NCBI GenBank assembly: GCA_013350335.1
Contig: CM023535.1
Location: forward strand, 25,388,617-25,452,616
DNA from: Chimonanthus salicifolius
Taxonomy: Eukaryota; Streptophyta; Magnoliopsida; Laurales; Calycanthaceae
DNA length: 64,000 nucleotides
Direction of reading: 5' to 3'
A program made the position numbers and the translations under genes. The notes beneath the pieces were generated by a model. The model was not told the DNA's origin. It made no database searches and was given only the letters and a program-made list of their open reading frames with translations. Positions 1-11,341 of the stretch are shown piece after piece (the stretch's first letter is position 1; each line of letters opens with the position of its first letter).

Positions 1-2282
1 CCATGGGGGACCAACTATCACACACTTGCAATTCGCTGATGATACCCTCTTTTTTTGTGACTATGGCAAAGAAGAAGTGTTGGGTTATCGAGCAATTTTG
101 AGATGCTTTGAGTTGGTCTCAGGATTACGGATAAACTTAAGCAAAAGTACTCTCATTAGAGTTGGATCGAATGGTTCAGAGATCAAAGATTGGGCTGATG
201 AGGTGGGTTGTGGTTTGGGCAAGCTTCCCTTTGTGTACCTTGGGTTGCCAGTTGGTGGCAACCCTAGGTTCAAGACTTTTTGGGCACCGGTTATTGAAAA
301 AATTGAAAGAAGGTTGGTGGGTTGGAGTAAGAAGTTTCTTTCCTTGGGGGGTAGAGTTACTCTTTTGAAATCTGTCCTAACGAATTTACCCACATATTTC
401 CTTTCTCTTTTTGAAATCCCGAAAGGGGTGGCCAACACACTGGAGAAACTCTTTAGGCGGTTCCTTTGGGGGGATAGGGAGGAGAAAAGGAAAGTTCATC
501 TTGTGGGTTGGCCGGAGGTCTCTTTGCCTAAATCTAAGGGAGGTTTGGGCCTTGTACCCATACATGTGAGGAATGCGGCTTTACTCTGCAAATGGGGGTG
601 GCGTTTTGGTAGAGAGAAGAATGCTTTGTGGGTTCAAGTTTTGAAGGCTAAATATGGAATATCCGATATCAATGGTTGGAACTTGGGTGACGAAGTGGAA
701 AAATCAAGGTCTCAAATTATTAAAGCTTGGTGGCGGTTATGTAAAGGTAGGTCGGAAATGGGTAATCTCTTTAAAGGAAATTTGCGCCATTTAGTGGGTA
801 AAGGCAATCGAACTTTCTTTTGGGAAGATTTATGGCTGGGGGATAGAGCGTTGAAGGATTGTTTCCCTAGGCTGTATAGAGCATCTCGAAATCGGAAGGA
901 GTTGGTGATGGATGTCTTTCAGAGGAACAGGAGTGAGGAACTTTGGCTTTTTAATTTTCGTAGAGAGCTCAGAAGTTTTGAGGTAGAAAGATTGGTTGAA
1001 CTCAAGGCCATGCTAAAAGAATTTCCCATGGACTTAGAATGTGATGATGAGCTTATTTGGACAGGGAACTCCTCTGGGATTTTTTCTGTGAAGTCTCTAG
1101 TAAAGTTAACTTCTCAGGACTTGGCTGGGTCGGAGGTTCCTAAGACTCTCGTTTGGAAAAGTTTAGCACCACCTAGAGTTCAATTGTTTTTATGGTGTTG
1201 TACAAAGCGGAAGGTGTTGACGAGGGTGGAAATGAGGAATAGAGGTCTTATTAATTCGGAGGGGGATGTTAAGTGCCCCCTTTGTGAGTTGGCTGAGGAA
1301 TCTATCGATCATCTCTTTGTCACTTCTCCAGTGGCTTGGAGACTCTGGTGTAGTTTCTTGGATCTTTTAGGAGTCTCTTGGGTTTGCCCTGGATCTTGGG
1401 TGGGAGTTATTCAATCGTGGTTTCTTGTTGGAATGAGGTCAAGGAGAAAATGTGTTTGGAATACGATACCTGCTGTAGTCTTATGGTCCATATGGAAGGA
1501 AAGGAATTTAAGGACTTTTGAGGGGATTGTTGCGGAGTTCAATGACTTGTTTCACAATGCTAAATGGAGATTATGTTCGTGGTTATGTGCTAATAAAGAT
1601 TTCAGTGACTACAAAGCTGGAGACTTGTTTATGTCTTGGGAGGGCTGCCTGAAGTCCTACTCTCGTAGGAGGAAGCTTCGGGAGGTTTGGTCACCTCCGC
1701 CGTGTGGCTCTTTAAAATTTAATGTGGATGGTTCTTCGAGGGGTAAACCTGGACCTGCTGGGATTGGGGGAGTACTTAGAGATTATTTGGGTCACACTAG
1801 AGTTGTCTTCTCAGATTTTGTGGGGTCTTTGGAATCGAATGAGGCGGAGCTTCTTAGCATTAGGAGAGCCTTGACCTTAGGTTTGGATATGGGGGGAGGT
1901 AGCATAGTGATTGAAAGTGACTCATCCAATGCCATAAAATGGGCTAGCGGGGTGAAGCGTCCCCCGTGGAGGCTTACCTCTTTGGTGAGGGAGATTAAGG
2001 TGTTGATAGCCGGGATGGAGGTGTCTTTTTCTCTCATCAGTCGATCAGCCAATGGAGTGGCGGATTTTTTCGCTAAAAATGGCATTGATGGAGCTATTCG
2101 GGGATCCTTTTATTTTTAGGAAGGATAGCACTTGTTGAGTTGTTTTTGTATTTTGTTGGTTTTAGCTTGTTTTTCTTACATTTTGGTCTATCCCTCTTAG
2201 CCCTTTTTCTTTTTCTTTGTTTTTTTGTATTTTGTTCCTTTTATTAATGATATCTTTATTGTCACCGTTCAAAAAAAAAAAT
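1..2282 (+). mobile_element. L1-type LINE, 3' part, running in from the window edge
   Basis: The left end of the window cuts through a non-LTR retrotransposon. It shows the end of the reverse transcriptase domain, the zinc-binding region and an RNase H domain, then about 150 bp of T-rich 3' UTR and an A tail at about 2270-2280. The tail fixes the + orientation. The 5' half and the upstream target duplication lie outside the window. The reading frame is open over its whole visible length, so this copy is younger than the other L1 pieces here. Confidence 0.9.
2..2119 (+). CDS. LINE ORF2 polyprotein, C-terminal part (RT end, zf-RVT, RNase H)
   Basis: ORF2 of plant L1 elements nicks target DNA and reverse-transcribes the element RNA. 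This piece enters in mid-RT: the catalytic FADD motif (LQFADDTLFF) is at about 26-55, preceded in frame by codons open to the edge, so there is no start codon here. A zinc-binding reverse-transcriptase region follows (WKSLAPPRVQLFLWC, then CPLC and DHLF, about 1155-1330). An RNase H domain comes next (KFNVDGSSRGKPGPAGIGG at about 1715-1775, SNEAELLSIRRAL, ESDSSNAI). About 705 codons are intact, with no stop or frameshift. Activity cannot be judged without the endonuclease half. Confidence 0.9.
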   Translation, partial: HGGPTITHLQFADDTLFFCDYGKEEVLGYRAILRCFELVSGLRINLSKSTLIRVGSNGSEIKDWADEVGCGLGKLPFVYLGLPVGGNPRFKTFWAPVIEKIERRLVGWSKKFLSLGGRVTLLKSVLTNLPTYFLSLFEIPKGVANTLEKLFRRFLWGDREEKRKVHLVGWPEVSLPKSKGGLGLVPIHVRNAALLCKWGWRFGREKNALWVQVLKAKYGISDINGWNLGDEVEKSRSQIIKAWWRLCKGRSEMGNLFKGNLRHLVGKGNRTFFWEDLWLGDRALKDCFPRLYRASRNRKELVMDVFQRNRSEELWLFNFRRELRSFEVERLVELKAMLKEFPMDLECDDELIWTGNSSGIFSVKSLVKLTSQDLAGSEVPKTLVWKSLAPPRVQLFLWCCTKRKVLTRVEMRNRGLINSEGDVKCPLCELAEESIDHLFVTSPVAWRLWCSFLDLLGVSWVCPGSWVGVIQSWFLVGMRSRRKCVWNTIPAVVLWSIWKERNLRTFEGIVAEFNDLFHNAKWRLCSWLCANKDFSDYKAGDLFMSWEGCLKSYSRRRKLREVWSPPPCGSLKFNVDGSSRGKPGPAGIGGVLRDYLGHTRVVFSDFVGSLESNEAELLSIRRALTLGLDMGGGSIVIESDSSNAIKWASGVKRPPWRLTSLVREIKVLIAGMEVSFSLISRSANGVADFFAKNGIDGAIRGSFYF

Positions 2283-2620
2283 AAGAACTTTTTTAACAAA
2301 TCCATCACCATTTTATTTGGGAGGTCCAATGCTTAGACATGTGGGATAATACGGCACAAACTTTTATATGGATGATCTTCTATTCTTATAAACTATAAAG
2401 TCATCTGTGAAACATGTGTCTACAGTTGTCGATAATAAATTATAAGATAAGATGTTGTAGTAATTAAAATTCCAACTATTATATCCAAGTTTCTATCTAA
2501 TTGTAAGTTGATTTTCTGAATAATATTTCATTATCAATTAATATTTAAATTTTTATCATTGATGGATGGTATTAGTTTAGTCGTCAAGAATTTCATAGCA
2601 TCTATATCATGAATAATAAT

Positions 2621-3681
2621 TAGGGATGGAAGTTTGGCAAAAGTCTCAAGAACTTGACCTAAGAAAAAGTGGACTTGAGGAAAAAAATTGTCTTAATTTA
2701 AAATAAGACCAAACTTCGCTAAAAATTTTAAGTGAAATTATAATTTTGGCTAGACTCGGGCTTATGTTTGTGCGAGCTCGAAAGCCCAAGCCTAGCCCGA
2801 TTATGTAGACTTCTAAAAAACTATATATGAGGTTGTACATCACATGATCTTTTTTTTCTCTTTTTAACTATTTTTAGAACTATGAAAGTTATGTGGTTAG
2901 ATTGAAAGCTCACTAAATTACCTATATGTACAATAAATTTCATCGAAAAAATTAGATAAAAGACATTTCATCTTAGCAATCAAAATCATCAAGCTTTATT
3001 ATTCCTATTTTCTAAGGAATGCTTACTTCACCACTAAAATTATGTGGTTTCAATTTGAGTTTTCAGAAGAAATTCAATGTACAAAAAGAATTCAATTATC
3101 TTTCAATCAATCGAGTTAGATTTTCACTATTGATTGAACTTCTTATCTAATATATTCTTTATTTAATGGTTATAAAATAATTAGATAGTTATAACTAAAA
3201 CTCATAGAAAGATTAATATTTTTTCAGTTGAATACTTCATAGAAAAGATACTTGGTTTTGTGCTCATACTCGAGCTCGGGCTTTTAACTCGAGCTAATTG
3301 GGCTCAACTTGGGCTTGGTAATTAGGATCGGGATCAAGCTTTTCACTTGCTAATTGGGCTTGGGCAAGGCACAACTTAAGCTCAACCCAAGGGTAAAAAA
3401 ATTGGCCTTGTCGAGATATCGGCTGAGATTTTTTCTCTCCTCATATTTTTAAAAAAAAAAAAAAAAAAGGTTGTTTTTTTTTAAAATATATATATATATA
3501 TATATATATATTTGCGCCAGGTCCACAACCGATATTCTTGTTTTTTTTAAAAAAAAGAAGAAGAAATCGGCCGAGATCTCAGCCATATCGGCCGAATTAT
3601 TTTATCTTTGGCTGATACACACACTACCGACCGAGATTTGTACCCTTGACTCAACCTGAACTTGGCCCATTCCTATCCCTA
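2621..3681. mobile_element. Possible non-autonomous hAT-like element
   Basis: The left end TAGGGATGGAAGTTTGGC matches imperfectly the reverse complement of the right end (TAGGGATAGGAATGGGCC). The flanking octamers ataataat and ccaacaat agree at 5 of 8 positions, which would be a decayed 8-bp hAT-type target duplication. The interior has runs of GAGCTCGGGCTT and AATTGGGCTC typical of decayed plant hAT derivatives. No transposase is visible. Ends and class are tentative. Confidence 0.35.
3486..3511. repeat. (AT)n microsatellite
   Basis: Thirteen AT units, preceded by an A run and a T run at 3450-3482. Confidence 0.95.
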
Positions 3682-4965
3682 CCAACAATGAAATATGCAT
3701 ATAATCATAAATGCTTGCCATTTGTGTCGGGAGAGTTTTTCTTGGTAGGGGTGTTCAAGGCTAGGTTCGGATTGAACTATGTTCTATGGCAATCCAAGCA
3801 TGTTTATATATATATAGAAGCTCTAGCTGGCTTGAAGCCATCAAGCTTTGTAAGGTTAAAGCTTGTGTTCACCGATTTCAAAAATACTAAGCTCGTGGCT
3901 ACACATCGGTGACTGCTAAAAATCCAACCATTCATATTAAAGTAGAGATGATGAGATATATGTTAACAAAATGTAACCTCAAAACTCAATTTTTAGATAC
4001 TTAATCTTAATAGTCAAGTTTACTTGGTGTCCTTATCTTGGAGATTTTTAAGGACTCCTAGTGACTTTGACTAATAATATTAAATGGCCATAAATTAAGT
4101 TTTGAGTTCAGATTTGGTCACTTGTAGTTGTCATGATTTACTTTCAATATGAATGACCAATTTTTTAATTAATTTCAAATTTATTAAAAGATCTGAGTTT
4201 AATTGAGTTTAGATCTCGTGCTTGGAACCAAAAAAAGATCTGTGCATGATATGGTGAAGAATGAGAAGTGTGAAGTCAACCAAAATATTATACATCACAA
4301 TTTGCATTTCACATTTTACATTATATAAGATCCAATGCAAAAATATATTGTCTATAGTAAAAAGCAAGATGAGGACAATATGATTGACCTTCATGTTGAT
4401 GCACAAAAATATTTTCATGAAGACAATTAACACTAAAAAATGGATTATCCATTTGCAAAATCTATTGATGATTTGATTCTAATCTTTATAAATAGAGCCT
4501 AAGAATACCTAGAGTGTGAGTATAACATTTTTTTTTAAGTATGAGAAGCAGGGTAAAAAATTGGTTGGGCAGATATGTATTGCCGAAACCCTCTCTGCAG
4601 AAACTCTCCCATCTCTCTCAGTTTTCTCTGTTCTCTCCTCACTCTCTCAGTAGCCCCTCTCTCTCCATGGGATTCATTCTCTCTCATTAGAGCTCTTCGC
4701 TGAAGCACTTAGCTCTCTCTCAATCTTTTTCCTTTCTCTACAAGCCGGTTCCACCTCTCCATGTAAAATTGTTTTTAATTACTTTATTTTATTTAAACTC
4801 TGTTTGAAATAGGATTATACTCTCGAAAAGGGTTTTTGTTTTCCAAAATAATTATTGATTTAGGGAAATTTTTGGGTTTTCGTTCACATTTCCCTTTTTC
4901 CTTCTTCTTCTTCTGTTTTTCTCTATTTTCTTCTCTAAACTCTATTTTCTAGGTTTTGATAGGAC

Positions 4966-5294
4966 TATTGGTATAGCTGAAAAAACTAACTGCGAGTTTG
5001 AAAGAATAAGAAGAAGAACTCAGAAGCTTGAGGCAAATTTTTCTTTCTTAATTCATTCATCTTTCTTAATTCATTCAATGAACAAGTACAACTTAAATAA
5101 CAAATTAACAAGTCTGCAACCACTAACAACGTGTGCAGATTTTGTGGAAACAAACAACTACAAATTCTAGACTAAGAAACGTGTAAAGAATAGATCCATT
5201 CACATGTATAACAACTTAACAACGACTCCTAAAACCTAGGAAACAAACTCGGTCCAACACTTGACCTTATTTTGAGTAACAGCTAATCTTAACA
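4966..5294 (-). repeat. Copia 3' LTR
   Basis: Begins TATTGGTATAGC (the other LTR has TGTTGGTATAGC) and ends CTTAACA. It carries an extra 18-bp duplication of TTCTTAATTCATTCAT type near 5050 that is absent from the 5' LTR. Confidence 0.92.
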
Positions 5295-5305
5295 CCCTCC
5301 ATTAA
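5295..5305 (-). other. Polypurine tract of the copia element
   Basis: Read on the minus strand, a short purine-rich stretch (AATGGAGGGTG) abuts the 3' LTR, the expected place for plus-strand DNA priming. It is short and only moderately purine-rich. Confidence 0.6.
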
Positions 5306-5327
5306 ACTGATTTCTACATAAACTAGT

Positions 5328-6590
5328 TTAGATTTCCTCCACGATCACATACCCTTCTTTATCAAGCTTCTCTTGATCAATACATTGGACTGAACACATT
5401 CCCATCATGCTCCTCGACTTCTCAAACAGTGGCTGCTTTAAAGGCTTGGTGAGAATGTCAGCAATCTGATTCTCACTCTTGCAAAATTTTAACCCGATCA
5501 CACCTTCTTTACAAAGATCACGCAGAAAATGGAATCTGACATCTATATGTTTGCTTCTTCCATGCATAACAGGATTTTTAGACAACTTAATGGTAGACAT
5601 ATTATCACAATGAATAATAGTTGAACCTGTTTGTTTGTGATCAAGAACTTCAAGCATTTTCCTTAGCCATACTGCTTGACATGAACATGTTGCAGCTGCC
5701 ACGAACTCAACTTCTGTGGTTGAGAGAGTAACAATTTGTTGTTTCTTTGAGGACCAAGAAACAACTCCTGAACTCATAAAAAATACACTTCCTGATGTAC
5801 TCTTTCGATCATCAATGTCACCTGCATAATCACTATCAGTGAAACCAATAAGATCTGAACTGCTTCCCATTTTATAAAACACACCAAAATCCAATGTCCC
5901 CTTCACATATCTGAGAATCCTTCTAGCTGAGTTAAGATGTTTCTCTGTTTGATGCTCCATGTAGCGGCTGCTTAAGCTTACTGCATACATCAAATCGGGC
6001 CTTGTGGAGGCTAGATACAAGAGACTACCAACCATTTGTTTGTAAAAAGTGTTATCAACTTCTTTGTCGTCAACATCTTTGTTTAACTTCAATCCAAGTT
6101 CTGTTGGAGTCCCAATTGGCTTGTAGCCATCCATTTTGAACGTCTCTAGAACTTCTTGAGCATACTTCTTCTGGTAGATGAAGTTACCAGATGTCGATTG
6201 AATTACTTCCACTCCAAGAAAGTAGCGCATTAATCTAAGATCAGTCATTTCAAACTCTTTCATCATGGATTTCTTAAACTCAACAAACATCTCATCATTA
6301 CTAGCAGTAAAGATCAAATCATCAACATACAAGCAAACAATGAGAAATTTACCTCCTTCTTCAGCCTTCACATAAAAAGTGTGCTCATATGGACATTTTG
6401 TGAATCCCAACTTCTCAAAATGAGCATCAGTCCGGCTATACCATGCCCTTGGGGCTTGCTTCAATCCATATGGGGCCTTCTGCAACTTGTAAACATTTTC
6501 TTCTTCACCTTGCCGTACATAGTCTTGTGGTTGTTCCACATATACCTCTTCTTGCAAGTCACCATGTAGGAAGGCAGATTTGACATCCAA
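5328..6590 (-). pseudogene. Copia pol: reverse transcriptase and RNase H part
   Basis: The 420-codon open segment holds most of the RT and all of RNase H. It opens with the copia RT block [18 protein letters not shown], then YGLKQAPRAWY, the active-site YVDD (CLYVDDLIF), and the RNase H region with DSDYAGD, GRSKHIDVRFHF and ADILTKPLK. The catalytic YVDD aspartates are present. The N-terminal RT portion is in another frame at 6559-6810, so the protein cannot be made as one piece. Confidence 0.9.
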
Positions 6591-6810
6591 TTGATAAATT
6601 GGCCATGAGTTTGAGTGAAATCACCAACCTTATTGTGTCTTGGCGTACAACTGGAGCAAAAACTTCCTTGTAGTCAATGCCATACTTCTGCTTGTAACCC
6701 TTGGCAACCAAATGAGCTTTGTACTTGTCTACCTCTCCTTTCTCATTCAATTTTGTTCTGAACACCCACTTCACACCAATTGATTTTTGTCCTTTTGGAA
6801 GCTCAGTCAA
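6559..6810 (-). pseudogene. Copia pol: N-terminal reverse transcriptase segment
   Basis: Contains the conserved entry of the copia RT domain ([20 protein letters not shown], then [21 protein letters not shown]). A frameshift at about 6590 separates it from the rest of the RT, and a stop at about 6814 separates it from the upstream linker. Confidence 0.85.
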
Positions 6811-6813
6811 CTC

Positions 6814-7341
6814 TCATGTCTGATTCTTCTCAATGGACCTTATTTCATTGTCCATTGCTTCCCTCCATTTAGCTTCTTTGATAGCGTCCTCAAACTTCAT
6901 AGGATCACTATCCACAAACAAAGCAAAGTGACCACTATCATCACTAGAACTATCATAACTCACCTCATAATCCATCATCCATGCTAGTCTCTTCCTTGAA
7001 TCTGGATTTCTTAGATAGTAATCATGCTCTTCAGGTTGAACTAGAGGTTGAGCTTCTAATTGAACTTGAAAGGGATTGGTTCTCTGATCATCATGAGATT
7101 GAATTGGTGATTCAATCCCATCATCTGCTTCTTCAAGATCAACATTTATCTGCTGCTTCCCTTTGCTTCTTTCTTCCCAATTCCACAAGTTATCTTCATC
7201 AAACACCACATCACGGCTGATCACTACTTTCTTTGTCACTGGATCATAGAGTTTGTAAGCTTTTGATGACTCACTAACTCCCAAGAAAACACACACTTTT
7301 ATCATCCAGTTTCTTTCTATTCTCATCTGGGACATTTGCAT
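6814..7341 (-). pseudogene. Copia pol: integrase C-terminal tail and linker to RT
   Basis: Carries the post-integrase segment (CVFLGVSESSKAYKLYDP) followed by an acidic, low-conservation linker and the start of the RT (FEDAIKEAKWREAMDNEI, RSIEKNQT). A stop then interrupts the frame. The order is that of a copia polyprotein. Confidence 0.8.
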
Positions 7342-7672
7342 ATGCTATGCACCCAAAAACTCTAAAGTGATCCACGGCTAGTTTCTTCTTGCTCCATGCT
7401 TCTTGTGGAGTCATGTTCTTCACAGAAAATGTGGGACTTCTGTTAAGAACATGGACTGACCACATGACTGATTCCTGCCAAAAATGTTTTGGAACACCCC
7501 CTTTGAGCAACAAGCTTCGAACCATGTTAAGGATAGTTCGATTCTTTCTCTCGGCCACTCCATTTTGTTGTGGTGTGTATGCTGTTGTAAACTGCTTCTT
7601 TATCCCTTTGTTATCTTCATAGAATTCCACAAATTCATTAGAGCAAAATTCACCACCACGATCAGTTCTCAA
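7274..7672 (-). pseudogene. Copia pol: integrase core
   Basis: Integrase catalytic core with the second Asp and the Glu of the DDE triad: MRTDRGGEFCSNEF, then TPQQNGVAERKNRT and HFWQESVMWSV. The first Asp region is in the preceding segment (HSDLCGPI), separated by a break at about 7740. It is frame-shifted against both neighbours. Confidence 0.88.
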
Positions 7673-7741
7673 GATCTTTACCTTATTTTCTGTCTCAGTC
7701 TCAATTATAGCAACAAAGCTCTTAAAGACTTCAAAAGCTTC

Positions 7742-8437
7742 TTACTTGTTATGCAAGAAATAAACCCATGTCTTTCTATTGAAATCATCAATAAAGGTAA
7801 TGAAATATTTCTTGTTACCATTGGAAGCTAGTGAGATAGGCCCACAAAGATCGGAGTGAATCAATTCAAGAATCCCTTGAGCTCTCATTGATTTCCCAGT
7901 TGGGAATGACTCTCTTTCATGCTTTCCCTTAACACAACACTCACAAATGCTTGAGGGAGGAGTGATCTCAGGCAAACCAGTCACCATATCCTTCTTGAAG
8001 AGTGTTGGATCCTCTTTCTTGACCAGCAAGCAACTTTGCACAGTTTTGATCTTCATGGGAAAGAGTATGTTTTGAGTCATCTTTACTACTGCAATTGATC
8101 CCCTTTTTGGATCATAAATCTCAAATTCTCCATTCTTGATTGTGATGGTGTAGCCCTTGCTTTGCAACTGTCCAACACTCAACAAATTTGTCTTCAAATC
8201 AGGTTTGTAGAAAACATTTGCAATGGTTTCTACAAAGTCATTCCTTGTTTTGATCTTTACATCACCTATTCCCATCACCTCTACACTTGAGTCATTCCCA
8301 AACTTCACTACTGTTTTGAAACTTTCATCCAAATTCACAAAAGATGCCTTGCGGCCACTCATGTGATTGCTACATCCAGTGTCAACATACCAAATTTCAG
8401 TATCCAAATCCTCCATGGCATGAAATGCCATCAGCAA
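7742..8437 (-). pseudogene. Copia pol: protease, GAG-pre-integrase and integrase N-terminal part
   Basis: Begins with an aspartic protease core (WYVDTGCSNHMSG, active-site DTG at about 8385). The GAG-pre-integrase zinc region follows (CECCVKGKHERESF), then the start of the integrase core (HSDLCGPI, YFITFIDDFNRKTWVYF). A stop ends the frame at 7742. Confidence 0.88.
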
Positions 8438-9393
8438 CGTTTCTTCTTCTTTCTTCTCTCAGCAAAGTTTGACTTCTCTCCGTTCTCTTTGTTCAACTTG
8501 GTGTAGCATTCATTCTTGTAGTGCCCAAAATTTCCACACCTATAGCATTCCACCTTGGACTTGTCAAACTGCCCCTTTCCTTTGCCTTGATTCTCATATT
8601 CTTTCTTTGAGTAATGGAATGGTTTGCTACCATCCCTGCTGCCATCTCTATAGTTTCCACGACCACCTCTACCACGGCCTCTTCCTCATCTTCCTCGACT
8701 CCTTCCTCTAGAGCTTGAGGATTCACCAAATGTAGAGACTTTCAAAGCAGTCAGCTCCTCCATGGCACTTGTACGATTGAGCTTTTGTTCATGCACTATC
8801 AAAGAGCTCTAAAGTTCATCAATAGATAGTTCCTCCACATTGTTGGACTCTTCAATTGAACACACAATGTAATCATACTTTGGTTTCAATGACCTCAATA
8901 TCTTCTCCACCACGGTAACATCAATAATTCTGTCACCATGAGTTCTCATCTTGTTTGCAAGCCCCCATCACCTTGCCAATGTAGTCATTGATTGTTTCTC
9001 CCTTTTGCATTTGGAGAACTTCAAAATCCCTCCGAATTGCTTGAAGCAGTGCTCACTTCACCCTAGCTGATCCTTGGTACTTTTTCTTCATCGAGTCCCA
9101 AATATCCTTGGCTGTCTTCTTCTGAAGTATTGTCTCCAAGGTGGCTCGATCAATTGATTGAAACAGGTAATTCTCGACCTTCAGATCCTTCAGCTTCATT
9201 GCATCCAATCTTTGTTGTTGAGTTGGCGTCAAAACTACTCCTGCGTCGGCTCTTCATAACCTATTTCCACAATATCAAAGTACTCTTTTGATCTCAGGAA
9301 ATTCTCCATTAGCATACTCCAATGGCCATAGTGACCATCAAACCTTGGAATAGCTGGTTGAATGAAATTCTCGTTAGGTTTTTCAGAGGCCAT
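8438..9393 (-). pseudogene. Copia gag, frame-shifted
   Basis: A plausible start (MASEKPNENFIQ) lies at 9391-9393, close to the primer site. The RNA-binding zinc knuckle CYRCGNFGHYKNEC (CX2CX4HX4C) is at about 8504-8550 on the minus strand, followed by the step into protease. The body between is broken by several stops and frame changes. Recognition rests on the knuckle, the N-terminus and the position. Confidence 0.8.
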
Positions 9394-9428
9394 TCTCAAT
9401 TTTTTTTTTTTAACCAGGCCCAGTTGAA

Positions 9429-9440
9429 GCTCTGATACTA
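9429..9440 (-). other. Primer binding site, initiator Met tRNA type
   Basis: Minus-strand TAGTATCAGAGC, two bases inside the 5' LTR, is one base off the usual plant TGGTATCAGAGC site pairing with the 3' end of initiator methionine tRNA. Confidence 0.85.
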
Positions 9441-9442
9441 AT

Positions 9443-9753
9443 TGTTGGTATAGCTGAAAAAACTAATTGCAAGTTTGAATGAATAAAAATAAGAACTCAG
9501 AAGGTGGAGGCAAAATTTTCTTTCTTAATTCATTCAATGAACAAGTACAACTTAAATAGCAAATTAACAAGTCTGCAACCACTAACAACGTGTGTAGATT
9601 TTGTAGAAACAAACAGCTACAAATTCTGGACTAAGAAACGTGTGAAGAACATACTTATTCACACGTATAACAACTTAACAACGACTCCTAAAACCTAGGA
9701 AACAGACTCGGTCCAACACTTGACCTTATTTTGAGTAACAACTAATCTTAACA
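9443..9753 (-). repeat. Copia 5' LTR
   Basis: Begins TGTTGGTATAGC and ends CTTAACA. It pairs with the LTR at 4966-5294, with scattered substitutions and one 18-bp length difference. Confidence 0.92.
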
Positions 9754-10925
9754 GGGACGACCGATTATAATCCGACCACCATCTGATCGTCGGGCGTCCG
9801 AGTATCGTCCAAGCATCATCTGATCGCCATCTGACCTTGTTTTCTTTTCAGAAACAACTTGATTTGATTTGCCCTAGTTTCCTTGGACCACAGGAGACTC
9901 CCAAATTTTATGAATTTCTAAGTGACGCGGACAAACACATTTAAGTTTAAAATTTTAATTTATTACATATTTTATTGCTGTGATTAATATGCTAGAGATG
10001 TTGTTTAAATGCATTGTTGGGTTTATGTTGGTGAGAGGGATGACGTGGAATGGACCTTAAATGATAACAAGCTATCACTTACTAAATTGTGAAATCTGTA
10101 AGAGAATACACAATTTTGAGAAAGAATTTAAGTGAAAATTAATTCCCCCGGAAGGAATTGGCTTAGCCCGTCTACCCTGCTTAATACTTTCATATTTTCA
10201 TATGCAATGTGTGATTAATATATGTTTTATATGTGCCATGTTGGTTTGAACAAAAATATTTGTCTAAGCTCCATTTATTTAGATCGGGTTCAAACAACTG
10301 AATACCAATAAAAAAATAAAAAAGGGTCATTAACAAGAATTGAACCTATGTCATTAAAATGAGAAATAAGTATCTTTAACACTATAATACAGTAACTCCT
10401 TTTTATTTTTTAGACTATAAAATAATATATATAGATGAAAGAAAACCTGCAATAGCACGGAGTCATGTACTAGACAACAGATACATGCACTAGCACATGC
10501 AACGAAATTCGGTATTGACCAAAATAAAACATTGTTGTTAAGGTATTTTACCAAAAAATCTAAATTTTTTATAATGTCACTTGTGTGAAACGCATGGTTC
10601 GTGTAAATTTTAATGATATCTTTTTTCTACTCTGTATACTTCATTTTTTTTATTTTTCTCTTTTTATCTTTATTTTCCTTTTTAATTACTAAACTGCCAT
10701 CATCGGGTGAAATGGAAAAAGAAAAAGAAAAAGAGAAAGAAAAATAAACGTTCAATTTAAATAAATATTGCTATTTCAAGTGTCAATTGGTAGCAAACCT
10801 ATAATGCCTAAATATATCCCTAATAAAACCTTTAGTATAGATGGAGGAATCTTGAATTATTGCGTTTATGGTATGGTACAACTACAATAATAAGCTGCAC
10901 CACACATGAGCCACACCCTTCGATT
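9754..10925. other. Upstream spacer of AP4E, no supported gene
   Basis: No protein-like frame. A T-rich block (about 10620-10685) followed by an A/G-rich block (about 10711-10750) could pair as an imperfect hairpin. The sequence at 9754 continues that at 4965 across the copia insertion. Confidence 0.5.
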
Positions 10926-11049
10926 GGTATTTTGTATCTTATTACTGCCATCGGCTCATGTCAGTGAATTGCTATTTTGTATCTTATTACTGCCATCGGC
11001 TCATGTAAGTGAATTGCTATTTTGTATCTTATTACTGCCATCGGCTCAA
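10926..11049. repeat. 45-bp tandem repeat upstream of AP4E
   Basis: Three consecutive copies beginning at 10928, 10973 and 11018 (exact 45-bp period; the third is partial) share TTGTATCTTATTACTGCCAT and CGGCTCATGT. The array ends about 290 bp before the AP4E start codon, so it may lie in the promoter or at the start of the 5' UTR. Confidence 0.93.
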
Positions 11050-11080
11050 GTAAGAAAGTGAAGGTCTCTAATTCATTCAC

Positions 11081-11191
11081 ATGCCTTTCTGTATTGTATC
11101 TAATATCTATCTTCGATTCTCTTTCTGTACATATCTGCTGATCGACTCTGCAAAACCTGACTTCGGAGTTGCCACGACTCACTGCGTGTAA
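11081..11191 (+). other. Possible upstream ORF in the AP4E leader
   Basis: ATG to TAA, 36 codons, starting MPFCIVSNIYLRF, ends 150 bp before the AP4E ATG. It matters only if transcription starts upstream of 11081, which the sequence cannot show. Confidence 0.3.
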
Positions 11192-11305
11192 CGCTACTCT
11201 CCTTTCTCCTCTCATCATTCCCATTGCTCCTCGTCTTTGCCTAGGGTTTCTAGATCTCTGCAAATACCCCCATCGAACAATCGGATCGAGTCGAATTAAG
11301 CAATT

Positions 11306-11341
11306 CTGGAGCAGCTGAAGACCATAGGGAGGGAGCTCGCC
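11306..11341 (+). promoter_or_regulatory. Conserved in-frame extension beginning with CTG upstream of the AP4E ATG
   Basis: Twelve codons directly before the ATG read LEQLKTIGRELA in frame; an in-frame TAA stands at 11297-11299. From memory, the Arabidopsis protein begins MEQLKTIGRELAMGSQ, so the ancestral start codon appears to be CTG here. The CTG has A at -3 and G at +4, a good context for non-AUG initiation. Either translation begins at 11342 or a longer form starts at the CTG. Confidence 0.6.

Larger units (their letters stand above)
2283..4965. other. AT-rich spacer without a supported gene
   Basis: No reading frame resembles a known protein. The stretch contains a possible hAT-like relic (2621-3681), an (AT)n microsatellite, a CT-rich block at about 4595-4740 and a T-rich stretch up to the copia insertion. 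The short open frames are low-complexity or AT-rich chance frames. Confidence 0.6.
4966..9753 (-). mobile_element. Ty1/copia LTR retrotransposon, near full length, coding region broken
   Basis: Read on the minus strand the order is LTR, primer site, gag, protease, integrase, RT, RNase H, purine tract, LTR. Integrase before RT is the copia arrangement. The LTRs are 329 bp (left, 3' LTR) and 311 bp (right, 5' LTR); the 18-bp difference is a short duplication in the left copy. Flanking 5-mers are aggac (4961-4965) and gggac (9754-9758), a target duplication with one mismatch. The polyprotein is cut by several frameshifts and stops. It lies upstream of AP4E. Confidence 0.92.

Noticed and set aside
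3471..3912. Two short + strand frames
   Set aside because: The first is translated microsatellite and homopolymer; the second begins inside the possible hAT-like relic and has no similarity I recognise.
4966..9753. Endogenous pararetrovirus as the source of the RT sequences
   Set aside because: Integrase precedes RT and paired LTRs with a tRNA-Met primer site are present, which is the copia layout; no movement or coat protein is seen.
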